Origin: Runella aurantiaca
GTDB lineage: Bacteria > Bacteroidota > Bacteroidia > Cytophagales > Spirosomataceae
Direction: 5' to 3'
Assembly: GCF_003339505.1 (NCBI RefSeq)
Contig: NZ_QPIW01000024.1
Span: forward strand, 1 to 64,000
Length of the DNA stretch: 64,000 nucleotides
The position numbers were made by a program, and so were the translations under genes. The number at the start of each line of letters is the position of its first letter. Position 1 is the stretch's first letter. Below the pieces are notes generated by a model, which did not search any database, was not told the origin of the DNA, and worked only from the letters and a program-made list of their open reading frames with translations. Below, one piece after another: positions 26,365 to 35,845 of this stretch.

Positions 26365-27771
26365 ATGAAAGTTATAAAGTTTGCGGGTGTCTTATGCTTG
26401 TTTATGCACTCTCTGTGGGCGCAAAAAAAGCCTAATATCCTTTTTTGTATTGCTGATGACTGGGGAAAACACGCGGGTATTTACGGGGATAAAGTCGTAA
26501 AAACGCCCAATTTTGACCGTTTGGCCCGCGAGGGTGTCGTTTTTACCAATGCTTTTTGTGGCTCACCGTCGTGTACGCCCTCCCGGGCGACGATTCTGAC
26601 GGGGCGTTATCCGCACCAAAACGAAGAAAGCGGAAACCTTTGGAGTACGCTGCAAACCAAACTGCCCAATTATGCTTCAATATTAGCCCAAAACGGCTAC
26701 CACGTAGGTCTGGAGCGCAAAGGATGGGGGCCAGGCGATTTTAAAGTCGGTGGTTATGAACAAAACCCTGCGGGTAAAAGCTACAAAAATTTTGATGAAT
26801 TTTTGGAAAAACGACCCACCGATAGCCCTTTTTGCTATTGGTTTGGTAGCCAAGACCCGCACCGAGTGTATGAAACAGGAACGGGAAAAGCCTCGGGCAT
26901 GAATCCTGCCGATGTGCGTGTACCTGCTTACTGGCCCGATACGCCCGAAATCCGCGACGATGTGTTAGATTATTATTATGAGGTACAACGTTTTGACCGG
27001 GAAGTGGGGCTATTGCTCAAAAAACTGGAAGAAATCGGCGAGCTGGAAAATACCCTCATAGTTGTTACCTCCGACAACGGAATGCCTTTTCCGCGTGCCA
27101 AAGCCAATGTGTACGATGCAGGAACGAACCTACCGTTGGTGGTTTATTGGAAAGGCAAAATCCCAGCTCAGGCTACCAATACTTTCATGAGTTTTGTCGA
27201 TTTTGCACCTACCTTTTTGGAGGCAGCGCACCTGCCTACGCCCAAAGAAATGTCAGGGAAAAGTCTGTGGCCTTTGTTGAGAAAAGAAACTCAAAACCAT
27301 CGAAATGAAGTTTTTCTTGAACGTGAACGACACGCCAATGTGCGTAAGGGCGACCGAAGTTATCCTATCCGCGCCGTTCGTACCCGCGATTTTTTATACG
27401 TTCAAAACCTTGAACCAGGGCAATGGCCCGCTGGCGACCCGCAGGCTTATTTTGCCGTAGGATCCTACGGAGACGTTGATCCAGGCCCGACCAAAGATGT
27501 TATCTTACAAGATTCGGCCAAGTACGCCTATCATTACCAATTGTCTTTTGCCAAGCGCCCAGCAGAAGAGCTATATGATTTAAGGAAAGACCCCGAACAA
27601 GTGAACAATTTGGCCAAAAACACTAGCTACCAGTCAATTAAAAAGAGTTTGGCAATGAAATTGTACCAATGGCGAAAAGAGACCGCCGACCCTCGCACGG
27701 CGGGAATGCAACCTTTTGAAACGTACCCTTATTACGGCAACTCAGCAAAGACCGAACAAATGAAGAACTAA
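26365..27771 (+). CDS. Exported sulfatase (third of three)
   Basis: 468 residues from the ATG at 26365, which gives a signal peptide ending SLWAQ; 13 further codons upstream lack sense. The active site is C70-T-P-S-R74 followed by ATILTGRYPHQNEE. The metal motifs CIADDWGKHAGIYG and VTSDNGMPFPRAKANVYDAG are present, and the ending is AEELYDLRKDPEQVNNL. It most resembles heparan N-sulfatase (sulfamidase)-like enzymes in the early part, which is only suggestive. Its stop lies 3 bases from the stop of the convergent cdaA gene, with no terminator between them. Confidence 0.93.
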   Translation: MKVIKFAGVLCLFMHSLWAQKKPNILFCIADDWGKHAGIYGDKVVKTPNFDRLAREGVVFTNAFCGSPSCTPSRATILTGRYPHQNEESGNLWSTLQTKLPNYASILAQNGYHVGLERKGWGPGDFKVGGYEQNPAGKSYKNFDEFLEKRPTDSPFCYWFGSQDPHRVYETGTGKASGMNPADVRVPAYWPDTPEIRDDVLDYYYEVQRFDREVGLLLKKLEEIGELENTLIVVTSDNGMPFPRAKANVYDAGTNLPLVVYWKGKIPAQATNTFMSFVDFAPTFLEAAHLPTPKEMSGKSLWPLLRKETQNHRNEVFLERERHANVRKGDRSYPIRAVRTRDFLYVQNLEPGQWPAGDPQAYFAVGSYGDVDPGPTKDVILQDSAKYAYHYQLSFAKRPAEELYDLRKDPEQVNNLAKNTSYQSIKKSLAMKLYQWRKETADPRTAGMQPFETYPYYGNSAKTEQMKN

Positions 27772-27774
27772 CAA

Positions 27775-28578
27775 TTACTTTTTACTACTTTGTTCAAACA
27801 GGTACTTTCGAAGGCGTTCTTCGACTTCAGAAGCGGGAATATTGCTCAATAGATTTCCTTCAATCGCGAGCGAAATACGGCCTGTTTCTTCGGAGACCAC
27901 AATGACGGCGGCGTCCGTTACTTCACTCATGCCCAACGCCGCTCGGTGACGAAAGCCTAAATTACCAAAATCATCGCTGTCAGAAACGGGCAAAATACAG
28001 CGTGCGGCTTTGATGCGCCCATCGGCCACAATCACACCGCCATCGTTCATGGGGCTGTATTGGTTAAACAATGAAAGAAAAAGACGCTTGGAGAGCACGC
28101 TGTCGACTTCCTCGCCGGTTTGGAGGTATTTGTCGAGTTCGTCGTTTTTCTTGATAATCAATAGCCCGCCCGTAAATTCGGACGCCATGGCCCGAACGGC
28201 TTCAATGATGGGCTTGATTTCGTTGATTTTTTCGGTTGAAGAAGGCTGGCGCAAAAAACGACCCAGCAGTCGGTTGTTGGCAAAAGCGGTCGATTTTCCG
28301 ATAAACAGCAGGAAGCGCCGAATTTCCTGTTGGAAAATCACAATCAACGCCACGGCTCCCACACCCATGAAATATTCCAGAATTTTGGTCAAAAGCTCAA
28401 GGCCAATGGCCCGTACGACCAAATAGAAAAGATAAATCAGTAAATAGCCCAAAAATACGCGGCTCGCCAGACTTCCCCGTACTAAGTAGTAGATTTGATA
28501 CAGTAAAAACGCCACGAGTACGATGTCCAATACATCTACCCATTCGATGTTTAAAAAACCTATCTGGAATAAAAACAT
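27775..28578 (-). CDS. cdaA: Diadenylate cyclase CdaA
   Basis: 267 residues. Three N-terminal membrane helices (about 15-85) are followed by a DisA_N/DAC domain with the catalytic DGG (SPMNDGGVIV) and RHR (GFRHRAALG) motifs. It joins two ATP into cyclic di-AMP at the membrane. c-di-AMP controls potassium, osmotic balance and cell-wall homeostasis. The usual Firmicutes partners cdaR and glmM are not adjacent; here it follows a DedA gene by 51 bases. Confidence 0.94.
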   Translation of the reverse strand: MFLFQIGFLNIEWVDVLDIVLVAFLLYQIYYLVRGSLASRVFLGYLLIYLFYLVVRAIGLELLTKILEYFMGVGAVALIVIFQQEIRRFLLFIGKSTAFANNRLLGRFLRQPSSTEKINEIKPIIEAVRAMASEFTGGLLIIKKNDELDKYLQTGEEVDSVLSKRLFLSLFNQYSPMNDGGVIVADGRIKAARCILPVSDSDDFGNLGFRHRAALGMSEVTDAAVIVVSEETGRISLAIEGNLLSNIPASEVEERLRKYLFEQSSKK

Positions 28579-28629
28579 AATTTGTTTAGTTAACTGTACT
28601 ACGGCGGCTTATCCCTTTTAGACTACATT

Positions 28630-29268
28630 TTATCCCTCGCTGCTTATGTCTTTTTTTGCGCTAAAATATCCCCTCACCACCGTGAACGTAGTAATTCCCA
28701 AAAAGAAAAAGATAATATAATGAACATAATCAATAATCCACGGAAATTTTTCCCCAAAATAATAACCTCCGCCCGTCAATCCAAAAATCCATAATCCGGC
28801 CCCTAACACATTATAGAGCATAAACCCGGGCCATTTCATTTTGACCAACCCCGCCAAAATAGGGGCAAAAGTGCGTACTACGGGCAAAAAACGACTGATT
28901 ACGAGCGTTCGACTGCCGTATTTTGCAAAATAAATGCGCGTGGTTTCGATGTGCTTTTTCTTGAAAAAAATAGAATCGGGCCGATTCTGAATCCGGTCGC
29001 CAAAAAAACGGCCAGTGAGATACCCCGTCAGTGAGCCTACAATAGCAGCTCCAAAAAGACATCCCAAAAGTAGAAAAATAGGGACATCTAGAATTTTTAA
29101 CGCGCAGAAAACCCCCGCCAAAAACACGAGGTAGTCGCCCGGTAAAAAGAACGCAAAGAATAGACCGTTTTCGGCAAAAATGATGAGCGTTATGAGCACT
29201 AATCCACCCGTACGGATAATTTCTTCAGAGTTAACGAGGTATTGGAAAAAGTCAGTAATTGAATCCAT
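28630..29268 (-). CDS. DedA/SNARE-associated family membrane protein
   Basis: About 212 residues, taking the ATG at 29268; another ATG lies two codons upstream. Four to five membrane segments. DedA hallmarks are the early FAENGLFFAFFLPGDYLVFLAG and the later YGSRTLVISRFLPVVRTFAPILAG, with the conserved Arg residues. DedA proteins are flippases or proton-dependent transporters for undecaprenyl phosphate or other lipids; the substrate here is not predictable. Located between uup and cdaA on one strand. Confidence 0.9.
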   Translation of the reverse strand: MDSITDFFQYLVNSEEIIRTGGLVLITLIIFAENGLFFAFFLPGDYLVFLAGVFCALKILDVPIFLLLGCLFGAAIVGSLTGYLTGRFFGDRIQNRPDSIFFKKKHIETTRIYFAKYGSRTLVISRFLPVVRTFAPILAGLVKMKWPGFMLYNVLGAGLWIFGLTGGGYYFGEKFPWIIDYVHYIIFFFLGITTFTVVRGYFSAKKDISSEG

Positions 29269-29370
29269 GCTCAAAATTACATAACTTCCGGTTCACGGGG
29301 AAATAACCAACCGAATAAGTCTTGCTTTGTTTATTTTCTTTCTAAAAAATAGCACTTTAAAAGGCGTTAC

Positions 29371-31239
29371 TCAGGCTAGTTCGCTCAACTCTAGCCAGCG
29401 CATTTCTTTTTCTTCAATTTTGGCATTGATATTTTCAATTTCGCGCGCCCACTGAATGAGGTCTTCGTGCGAGCCACTGCCACCGTTTAGCTTCTCAATA
29501 AAAGTTTGTTTTTGTTTCTCCAAAGCGGCCATTTCTGCATCTAGCCCTTCCAGTTCTTTCTGCTCTTTGTAGCTCAGTTTACGCTTTGGTGCCGCTGCAG
29601 GCGTGTCGGCTTTGACGGGTGCGACCGCAGTTTGTGCTTTGGTATCGGATTTTAGATCGTTGTTTTCAGAAAGGAAGTTGCGGTAATCGGTATAGTTTCC
29701 TGGAAAATCGCGGATGCCGCCACTTTCTTCAAACACAAACAAGTGGTCGACGAGGCGGTCTAAGAAATACCGGTCGTGGGAAACGATAATCAAACAACCC
29801 GGGAAGTTCATTAAAAACTCCTCCAGAATGTTGAGGGTCGTGATGTCGAGGTCGTTGGTTGGCTCATCCAGAATCAAGAAATTGGGTTCGGCCATCAAAA
29901 TACGGAGCAGTTGAAGGCGTCGTTTTTCGCCCCCGCTGAGTTTTTCGATGAGCGTACCCTGCTTATGGGGAGGAAACAGAAAGGCGTTCAGGTATTGCGA
30001 AGCCGTAACGGTCTGACCCGTGCCGAGTCGAATGACCTCAGCCACATCTTTTACCCAGTCTACCACCCGCTGACCGGGTTTGTACTCAAGGTCGGTTTGT
30101 TTGTAATAACCAAACTGAACGGTATCTCCCCGTACCACTTGGCCGTTGTCGGGGCGTAGTTCGCCCGTAATCATGTTGAGCAATGTGGATTTCCCCGCTC
30201 CGTTTTTGCCGACAATCCCAATTCTATCGCCTTTTTTGAAGGTATATAAGAAATTGTCAACGACGGTTTTGCCGCCAAAATGTTTGCCCACGCTGTGCAG
30301 TTCAACAATTTTGCTACCCAGTCGCGCTGACTTTACGTTGAGTTCTATTTGATTGTCAAACTTGCGTTGACTGGCTTTATCTTTGGTATCTTCAAAGGCG
30401 TCGACGCGGTATTTAGCTTTGGTTCCGCGTGCTTTGGGCTGCCTGCGTATCCAGTCGAGTTCTTTGCGGTATAGGTTGCGCGCTTTATCTACTTCGGAGG
30501 CTTCGATGGCTTCGCGCTCGGCTTTCTTTTCCAGAAAATAAGCGTAATTCCCTTTGTAGGTAAAGAGCGTGCCGTTGTCCAACTCCACAATCACGTTACA
30601 GACGGTATCCAGAAAATACCGGTCGTGGGTCACGAGCAGGAGCGTGGTGTTTTGGGTGTTGAGGTAATTTTCTAGCCATTCCACCATGCTCAAGTCAAGG
30701 TGGTTGGTGGGCTCATCCAGAATCAATAAATCGGGGCTTTCAATGAGTACTTTGGCCAGGGCAACACGTTTGCGTTGTCCACCCGACATGGTTCCTATTT
30801 TGACCGTAACGTCGGGAATGCCGAGTTTACCCAAAATTTCTTTAACGCGGGCTTCAAAATCCCAAGCTTGCAGCGAGTCCACGTTTTCAATGGCGGCCGC
30901 AAATCGTTTATCATCGCCCGATAAAAGTGCTTCTTCGTATTCTTTGACAGCTTTTGCTACGGGATTATTGCCCGAAAACAAAACTTCCAAAACGGGGAGT
31001 TGTCCGTCAAAATCAGGTGCTTGTTCGAGATAGCCCACGCGAATGTCCTTGCGAACGCTGACGTTGCCTTGGTCAAGGGGCGTAACGCCCGCCAAGATGG
31101 TCATTAAAGTCGTTTTGCCCGTTCCGTTGGCGCCGATGAGGGCCATTTTGTCACCGCGACTGAGGCCGATGGTCAAGTCTTTAAACAACCACTTGTCGCC
31201 AAAAGACTTGGAAATATTTTCTGCTGAAAGGTAATTCAT
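29371..31239 (-). CDS. uup: ABC-F ATPase, Uup-like
   Basis: 622 residues with two ATP-binding cassettes. The first has Walker A GANGTGKT (36-43), signature SGGQRKR and LILDEPTNHLD; the second has GKNGAGKST, SGGEKRR and LILDEPTNDLD. A charged linker (about 230-300) joins them, and a C-terminal coiled coil follows (from about 545, KEQKELEGLDAEMAALEKQK), the arrangement that marks Uup. It lacks membrane segments, so it is not a transporter; ABC-F proteins act on ribosomes. It is encoded upstream of the DedA and cdaA genes. Confidence 0.9.
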   Translation of the reverse strand: MNYLSAENISKSFGDKWLFKDLTIGLSRGDKMALIGANGTGKTTLMTILAGVTPLDQGNVSVRKDIRVGYLEQAPDFDGQLPVLEVLFSGNNPVAKAVKEYEEALLSGDDKRFAAAIENVDSLQAWDFEARVKEILGKLGIPDVTVKIGTMSGGQRKRVALAKVLIESPDLLILDEPTNHLDLSMVEWLENYLNTQNTTLLLVTHDRYFLDTVCNVIVELDNGTLFTYKGNYAYFLEKKAEREAIEASEVDKARNLYRKELDWIRRQPKARGTKAKYRVDAFEDTKDKASQRKFDNQIELNVKSARLGSKIVELHSVGKHFGGKTVVDNFLYTFKKGDRIGIVGKNGAGKSTLLNMITGELRPDNGQVVRGDTVQFGYYKQTDLEYKPGQRVVDWVKDVAEVIRLGTGQTVTASQYLNAFLFPPHKQGTLIEKLSGGEKRRLQLLRILMAEPNFLILDEPTNDLDITTLNILEEFLMNFPGCLIIVSHDRYFLDRLVDHLFVFEESGGIRDFPGNYTDYRNFLSENNDLKSDTKAQTAVAPVKADTPAAAPKRKLSYKEQKELEGLDAEMAALEKQKQTFIEKLNGGSGSHEDLIQWAREIENINAKIEEKEMRWLELSELA

Positions 31240-31298
31240 GCCGCAAAGGTAGCAGGCTTTTGGCTACAACCTGTGTGAATGCGTCGAAAATCATGACG

Positions 31299-32684
31299 TT
31301 AGGCAGTTTCAAGTATGAATTTTTCCTTTAAATGTTCATAAAAAGATTTACGGTCAACAGCGTGTCCGATCAGACCGGCCACGGCAGCTCCCAACAGCAA
31401 ATAGAAAATGGCGGAGTGTCGGTCGGTCATTTCCAATACAAGAATGGCGGAAGTAAAAGGCGAACGAGTGACGCCCGTCAGGTAGCCTACCATACTGATA
31501 AGGATGACCAAATTATAATTGGCCTGCGTGATGTGCAATACTTCGGCAATGAGCGCGCCTAAGGCGGCTCCTGCACTGAGTGAGGTGGCAAAGATACCTC
31601 CTGCTCCGCCGCTCATATAACTTAAAACAGGGCCCAAAAAACGTCCGGGAAATTCATACCAATGGACTTGCTTGTGATCAGTAAAAAGCAGACGGTTCAT
31701 TAACTCTTTGCCGCTTCCGCCCGCGTTGGGGCCCATCACGGAAAGTAATGCTGCAAAAAGTACACCAAGCACCAATACGAAAATGATTTGTTGGTACAAC
31801 TTCGTGAAATGTCGCGCTTTCCAGTCGCTTAGCCATAAAAGCAGTTTGGCCAGATAAGCCCCCATCAGTCCCGAAACAGCCCCTGTTACGAGAACGACCC
31901 AAACAAAGGAAAAGCCGACCGGGGTGATTTTAGGAAACCCCAAGTATAAATAAGGACCCAGTAACGACTGTGCGGTCATACCGGCAATAATGACGGAAGC
32001 GAAAACGGCCGTACGGAATTGGGTAATGTGGGTTTTGGTCAACTCTTCTACCACAAAAACAATCCCGCCCAAGGGCGTATTAAACGCCGCCGCCAATCCC
32101 GATGCTCCCCCCGTGACGAGCATGATACGTTTGGAAATAGGCGGCCAAAAGTCAGGCAACATGCGGTTGACAAATCGAAAAATGGATGCAGAGATCTGCA
32201 ACGTCGGTCCTTCGCGACCAATGGCACCGTGGCCCAGCAATAAACTCAGGCTGCTGATTATTTTGACAGCCGCAATTTTGAGGCTGAGCAACTTGTCTAC
32301 GCGTGCGTCATGGCGCGGATTGGCCAATTCAATGGAAGCCATTAACTGTGGAATGCCGCTCCCCCGCGACGTAGGAGCATACTGACGTACCAACCACCAC
32401 GACAACAGAAAAAAACCGGGGATATAGACAAAGCTCAATACGGGAGATTGAATATAGAGCAGGGTGCCGAGGTGTTCGAAAATCGAGAATAGTTTTTCAT
32501 ATGCCACGGCAACTAATCCCGTCAGCAAAGAAGCTATCCAGAATGGAAGTGCTTGGAGTGTAGCCAGGCCGATTTCCTTGTGGATTGTCTTTTGGCGTAA
32601 CCAATCCAACAATCGTTGGAAATTCTTAACAAACCAATCTACTGTTTGACGCATATCAGGCACGGGGTAAAACTCTGGAAACAA
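31299..32684 (-). CDS. ClC-type chloride channel/transporter
   Basis: 461 residues with about ten membrane helices. Selectivity-filter motifs are visible: GSGIPQ (108-113), GREGP with gating Glu E158, and GGAGGIFATSLSAGAALG in the second half. There is no C-terminal CBS pair. The start could be the ATG at 32684 or one 10 codons inside. The function is chloride movement, by channel or chloride/proton exchange. The Glu of the internal proton site cannot be assigned, so transporter versus channel is open. Confidence 0.9.
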   Translation of the reverse strand: MFPEFYPVPDMRQTVDWFVKNFQRLLDWLRQKTIHKEIGLATLQALPFWIASLLTGLVAVAYEKLFSIFEHLGTLLYIQSPVLSFVYIPGFFLLSWWLVRQYAPTSRGSGIPQLMASIELANPRHDARVDKLLSLKIAAVKIISSLSLLLGHGAIGREGPTLQISASIFRFVNRMLPDFWPPISKRIMLVTGGASGLAAAFNTPLGGIVFVVEELTKTHITQFRTAVFASVIIAGMTAQSLLGPYLYLGFPKITPVGFSFVWVVLVTGAVSGLMGAYLAKLLLWLSDWKARHFTKLYQQIIFVLVLGVLFAALLSVMGPNAGGSGKELMNRLLFTDHKQVHWYEFPGRFLGPVLSYMSGGAGGIFATSLSAGAALGALIAEVLHITQANYNLVILISMVGYLTGVTRSPFTSAILVLEMTDRHSAIFYLLLGAAVAGLIGHAVDRKSFYEHLKEKFILETA

Positions 32685-32841
32685 CCCGAAAAGGTTGGTA
32701 GCAGGAAGCGAGTTGAAAATTGGATGATTACAAAACGTTAAAACGGCAATATCCTTGCCAAAAAGCGCTGTTGTATTTCAACACCGCGGTCGTTTTCAGT
32801 AATTGTTTTCCCGGTAAAGCAGGGTTTTGGTGGAGAAATCG

Positions 32842-33489
32842 TTATACTTCTACGATTTTAAGACGAATAGCTTCAATCACCATTCCCACCCGACTTTTGA
32901 CGTTCATTTTCTGAAACACTGACTCACGATAGCCATCGACGGTACGTGGACTAACGCACATTTTGTCGGCGATTTCGACGTAGGTGAGGTCGCTGCAAGC
33001 CAACTTAATGAATTCGGTTTCGCGGTCGTTGAGATTTAGGGCTTCGACAGGATTCAAAATGGTGTCGGGGTTGAGGCTTTTGACGAGCTTCCCTGTCACA
33101 AATTCAGAATAATAATAGCCTTTCGCCACCAGTGAATCCAAAGCCATTTTAAGTTCATACGGCTTGCAGCCTTTGGGTAAATAGCCGTGCGCGCCGTTGC
33201 GGAGCATCTCGACGATGGCCTCTTCCTTATCATTCATTGAAAGTGCCAAAATTCTTATTTTGGGATAATTGTTTTTTAGCCACAATGCCGTTTCGTACCC
33301 ATTCATTTCGGGCATATTGATGTCGAGCAGCACGATGTCGGGCACCATATTGAGTTGGACGTACTTAATCAATTCTTTGCCATTGCCGACTTCGTAGATG
33401 ACTTCGTATTCTTCGTATTTTTGAACCAATCCTGACAGGGCTTTGGCCATTAATTCGTGGTCGTCAACAATAGCGATAGAGGTTTTCAT
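32842..33489 (-). CDS. NarL/FixJ-type response regulator
   Basis: 215 residues. The receiver domain has the acidic pair DD (9-10) and the phospho-accepting D56 in DIVLLDINMPEMNG, with the switch Ser (ALSMND) and Lys (LPKGC). A LuxR-type helix-turn-helix occupies about 145-210 (LNDRETEFIKLACSDLTYVEIA, VSPRTVDGYRESVFQKM). It is the last gene of the minus-strand signalling cluster and is the natural target of the histidine kinase at 34424-35221. Confidence 0.93.
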   Translation of the reverse strand: MKTSIAIVDDHELMAKALSGLVQKYEEYEVIYEVGNGKELIKYVQLNMVPDIVLLDINMPEMNGYETALWLKNNYPKIRILALSMNDKEEAIVEMLRNGAHGYLPKGCKPYELKMALDSLVAKGYYYSEFVTGKLVKSLNPDTILNPVEALNLNDRETEFIKLACSDLTYVEIADKMCVSPRTVDGYRESVFQKMNVKSRVGMVIEAIRLKIVEV

Positions 33490-33638
33490 GGGGGAGGAGA
33501 GTGGGTATAATCAGTAAAAATAAAGTTTGCGCAGTTTGCCTAAATGTATCAAGGATTTAGATAAAATAAAAAGAAAAAACGCTTGAATTTGTGGGTGCAA
33601 TGGCCTTCTATACAAATTTAGCTTTTTTCTAAAATGAG

Positions 33639-34298
33639 TTAATTTATAACGGGTAGCTCAATGAGTATTTCCTTATTTTTTTTGTCTATAAATACATATT
33701 GTCCGCCCATCAATTCGGTACGACGGTGGAGAGTGTCGGCCTCTATTTTGACGTTTTTTCCCTGAAACTGAATTGAAATACTGAACAATGTAGGTGTATA
33801 ATTCAGAATAACTTTAATGTTTGAAACATTGCCCGTACTCCACAGTTTGTTGATTAACTCCTGCACAATTCTGAACAGCACAATTTCTTTTTCGTAGCCT
33901 AACGAATACCGAGTGGCCGAAATCTGTAATTCAATGTTGACGCGGGTTGTTTTCTGAATACGCAGAATTTCGGTAGACAAACTACTGCTTAAATCGAAAT
34001 TGGTGGAAAGATAGGCGTCCAGATTTCGAATCAGTGTGCGTAAATCAAGAATTGTTTTGCCCACAATGTCATTGATTTGTTTGACATAATTCTGTTGCTC
34101 TTCGTCCAATGCACTTTCTTCTAGTGTACATAGATAAATCTTGGCGACGGATAGCATTTGGCCTACGTTGTCGTACAATTCGGCTTCGATGCGTTCAAAT
34201 GCCTGTTTTTGTACTTCAATCTGAGATTCAAGCACTTCATGTTGATACTCCATTAATTTTTTAGTTTGTGTCAGCTTTTTCCCTTCTTCCATGCTCAC
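33639..34298 (-). CDS. Degenerate histidine kinase paralogue (pseudo-kinase)
   Basis: 219 residues, no membrane segment. It aligns by eye along its whole length with the neighbouring kinase (ESQIEVQKQAFERIEAELYD against QSQIEIQNQTLQHISGELHD). Key residues are lost: the phospho-acceptor His is Tyr (Y42); the N-box NNTLKHA is reduced to NKLWSTG; and the ATP-lid motifs DDGKGFD and GAGLRNIKRR are missing, only RRTELMGG surviving. The frame is intact and the core is conserved, so it is unlikely to be a fresh pseudogene. HisKA_3 kinases dimerise, so it may form a heterodimer with the intact kinase or sequester the regulator. That role is inference. It lies 125 bases after the kinase and 149 before the regulator gene. 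Confidence 0.8.
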   Translation of the reverse strand: MSMEEGKKLTQTKKLMEYQHEVLESQIEVQKQAFERIEAELYDNVGQMLSVAKIYLCTLEESALDEEQQNYVKQINDIVGKTILDLRTLIRNLDAYLSTNFDLSSSLSTEILRIQKTTRVNIELQISATRYSLGYEKEIVLFRIVQELINKLWSTGNVSNIKVILNYTPTLFSISIQFQGKNVKIEADTLHRRTELMGGQYVFIDKKNKEILIELPVIN

Positions 34299-34423
34299 TG
34301 CTGTTTTTTGGATACATTATGACCAATAAAACGACCGATACAATCGGAATAGTACGAAAGTAAAAGGATGGAATGGGGAGCGAAAGGGGAGAATTCCCGT
34401 TTGTGAAGGTTTTTTTACGGTTT

Positions 34424-35221
34424 TTAGGAAGCAATGGGCAATTGAAGCCGTATTTTAGTGCCTATGCCCAGGGTAGATTCCAGCTGACAGTTGCCGCCGA
34501 TGAGTTCGGTGCGGCGTTTAATATTGCGCAGGCCCGCCCCGGATTCGGTCATTTCTCGGCTCTTTAGCTTCTCAAAATCAAAGCCTTTTCCATCGTCCTG
34601 CACCATGAGGGTAAACTGAGTTGGCTCATATTGAAGTGTTACTTTGATGTTTTTGGCGGCGGCGTGTTTGAGGGTATTGTTCAAAATTTCCTGCACTACG
34701 CGGAACAGTACAATTTCTTTTTGCCCTTCCAACCGATACGGCTCTCCTTCCGTAATAATCTCGGTTTGGTACTTACTCATAGTGCGTATACGTTGCAACT
34801 CGTGCGAAAGGCTCTCCATCAGGCCAAAATCCTTGACAAAATCGCCGTCAAGGCTCTTGCTCAGGGCCCGTAGTTCGTGGATGGTTTTGTCGATGACGTC
34901 GTTTACCTCGCGGATTTGCGCGGGGGTGGCTTTTTCTTCTTCTTCCAACATATTCAGTTGCAGCCGCGCCACTGACAGCAACTGCCCGATGTTATCGTGC
35001 AACTCCCCGCTGATGTGCTGCAAGGTCTGATTCTGAATTTCGATTTGAGACTGAAGGATTTCCTGTTGGTATTGAGCGTGGAGGGCGGCTTTTTCTTGGA
35101 TGTTTTGAAGTTGGCGGCGTTGATGTAAAAAGAAAAAAGAAAAGATAAAGGTCAGCAATAGTAACATCAGGAATGTACCTGCAAGTACTATTATGATAAC
35201 TTCATTAATCTCCGCTGACAT
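34424..35221 (-). CDS. HisKA_3 (NarX-type) sensor histidine kinase with single membrane helix
   Basis: 265 residues. One N-terminal membrane helix (about 8-32), a short coiled coil, then the HisKA_3 dimerisation domain with H75 in GELHDNIGQLL. The ATPase domain is complete: N-box EILNNTLKHA, G1 DDGKGFD, G2 GAGLRNIKRR and a final TKIRLQLPI. There is almost no periplasmic or cytoplasmic sensor domain, so the stimulus must come from a partner. Its start overlaps the 3' end of the preceding 7-TM gene by 31 bases, which makes that protein the obvious candidate. It probably phosphorylates the NarL-type regulator at 32842-33489. Confidence 0.92.
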   Translation of the reverse strand: MSAEINEVIIIVLAGTFLMLLLLTFIFSFFFLHQRRQLQNIQEKAALHAQYQQEILQSQIEIQNQTLQHISGELHDNIGQLLSVARLQLNMLEEEEKATPAQIREVNDVIDKTIHELRALSKSLDGDFVKDFGLMESLSHELQRIRTMSKYQTEIITEGEPYRLEGQKEIVLFRVVQEILNNTLKHAAAKNIKVTLQYEPTQFTLMVQDDGKGFDFEKLKSREMTESGAGLRNIKRRTELIGGNCQLESTLGIGTKIRLQLPIAS

Positions 35222-35835
35222 ATAAAACCAAACGTTACGAGTGAATAATAGACAATATTAAGTAAGTGATTGATTGTATGTAGCTTACGGGCGAGTATAA
35301 TGTCTTTTGAAGAAATATAGTTAATAAACCCTGAAAGGAAAAAGAATCCTGCATAGAAAAAAAGAATTCCTGTAACTATCCAAAAATGCGGGTTTGAAAA
35401 GAAGTTCTCTTCAGTATTTAGGGTTTGTTTAAAAAATATGATACAATACATAGATAATATAACCATTGAAAATAGCAAAATTCTGTAATTGAGTTTACTA
35501 TTTGAACTTCCAAAAACAAAGTAAATACTTATTAATACAGCTAATGGTGTCAATATGAAAAGAATTTTTTTAATATTTTCATTTTCAATGATTTTGTAAA
35601 AGAAAATACTAAGAATCGAAAAACTCAAAGGTGCATAAATATTATAAAGTAGAAAATTTACCTTTTTTTCTGCACTTATATACAGAGAATAATATCCTAA
35701 TGTTTCCGTTACAAAAGTTAAGACAACATATAGATACATTATCTTAGTAGGTACTCTAAACGATTTATAGGACATCAATCCTATCAGAAAACATCCTGAT
35801 AGGATTGACATATAGATATAATTTACTGTATTCAT
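35191..35835 (-). CDS. Seven-transmembrane protein, putative sensor partner
   Basis: 214 residues from ATG 35835 (MNTVNYIYMSILSG); the longer frame from 35952 overlaps the upstream gene and adds no plausible sequence. Seven hydrophobic segments span nearly the whole length, with short loops and no extracellular domain. No catalytic motif is visible and I do not recognise the family. The 3' end overlaps the histidine kinase start by 31 bases, indicating translational coupling. A membrane sensor or signal-transmitting partner for the sensor-less kinase is the best inference. The sequence is clearly AT-richer than genes to the left. Confidence 0.7.
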   Translation of the reverse strand: MNTVNYIYMSILSGCFLIGLMSYKSFRVPTKIMYLYVVLTFVTETLGYYSLYISAEKKVNFLLYNIYAPLSFSILSIFFYKIIENENIKKILFILTPLAVLISIYFVFGSSNSKLNYRILLFSMVILSMYCIIFFKQTLNTEENFFSNPHFWIVTGILFFYAGFFFLSGFINYISSKDIILARKLHTINHLLNIVYYSLVTFGFICQRRLMKLS

Positions 35836-35845
35836 ACAGACATAA

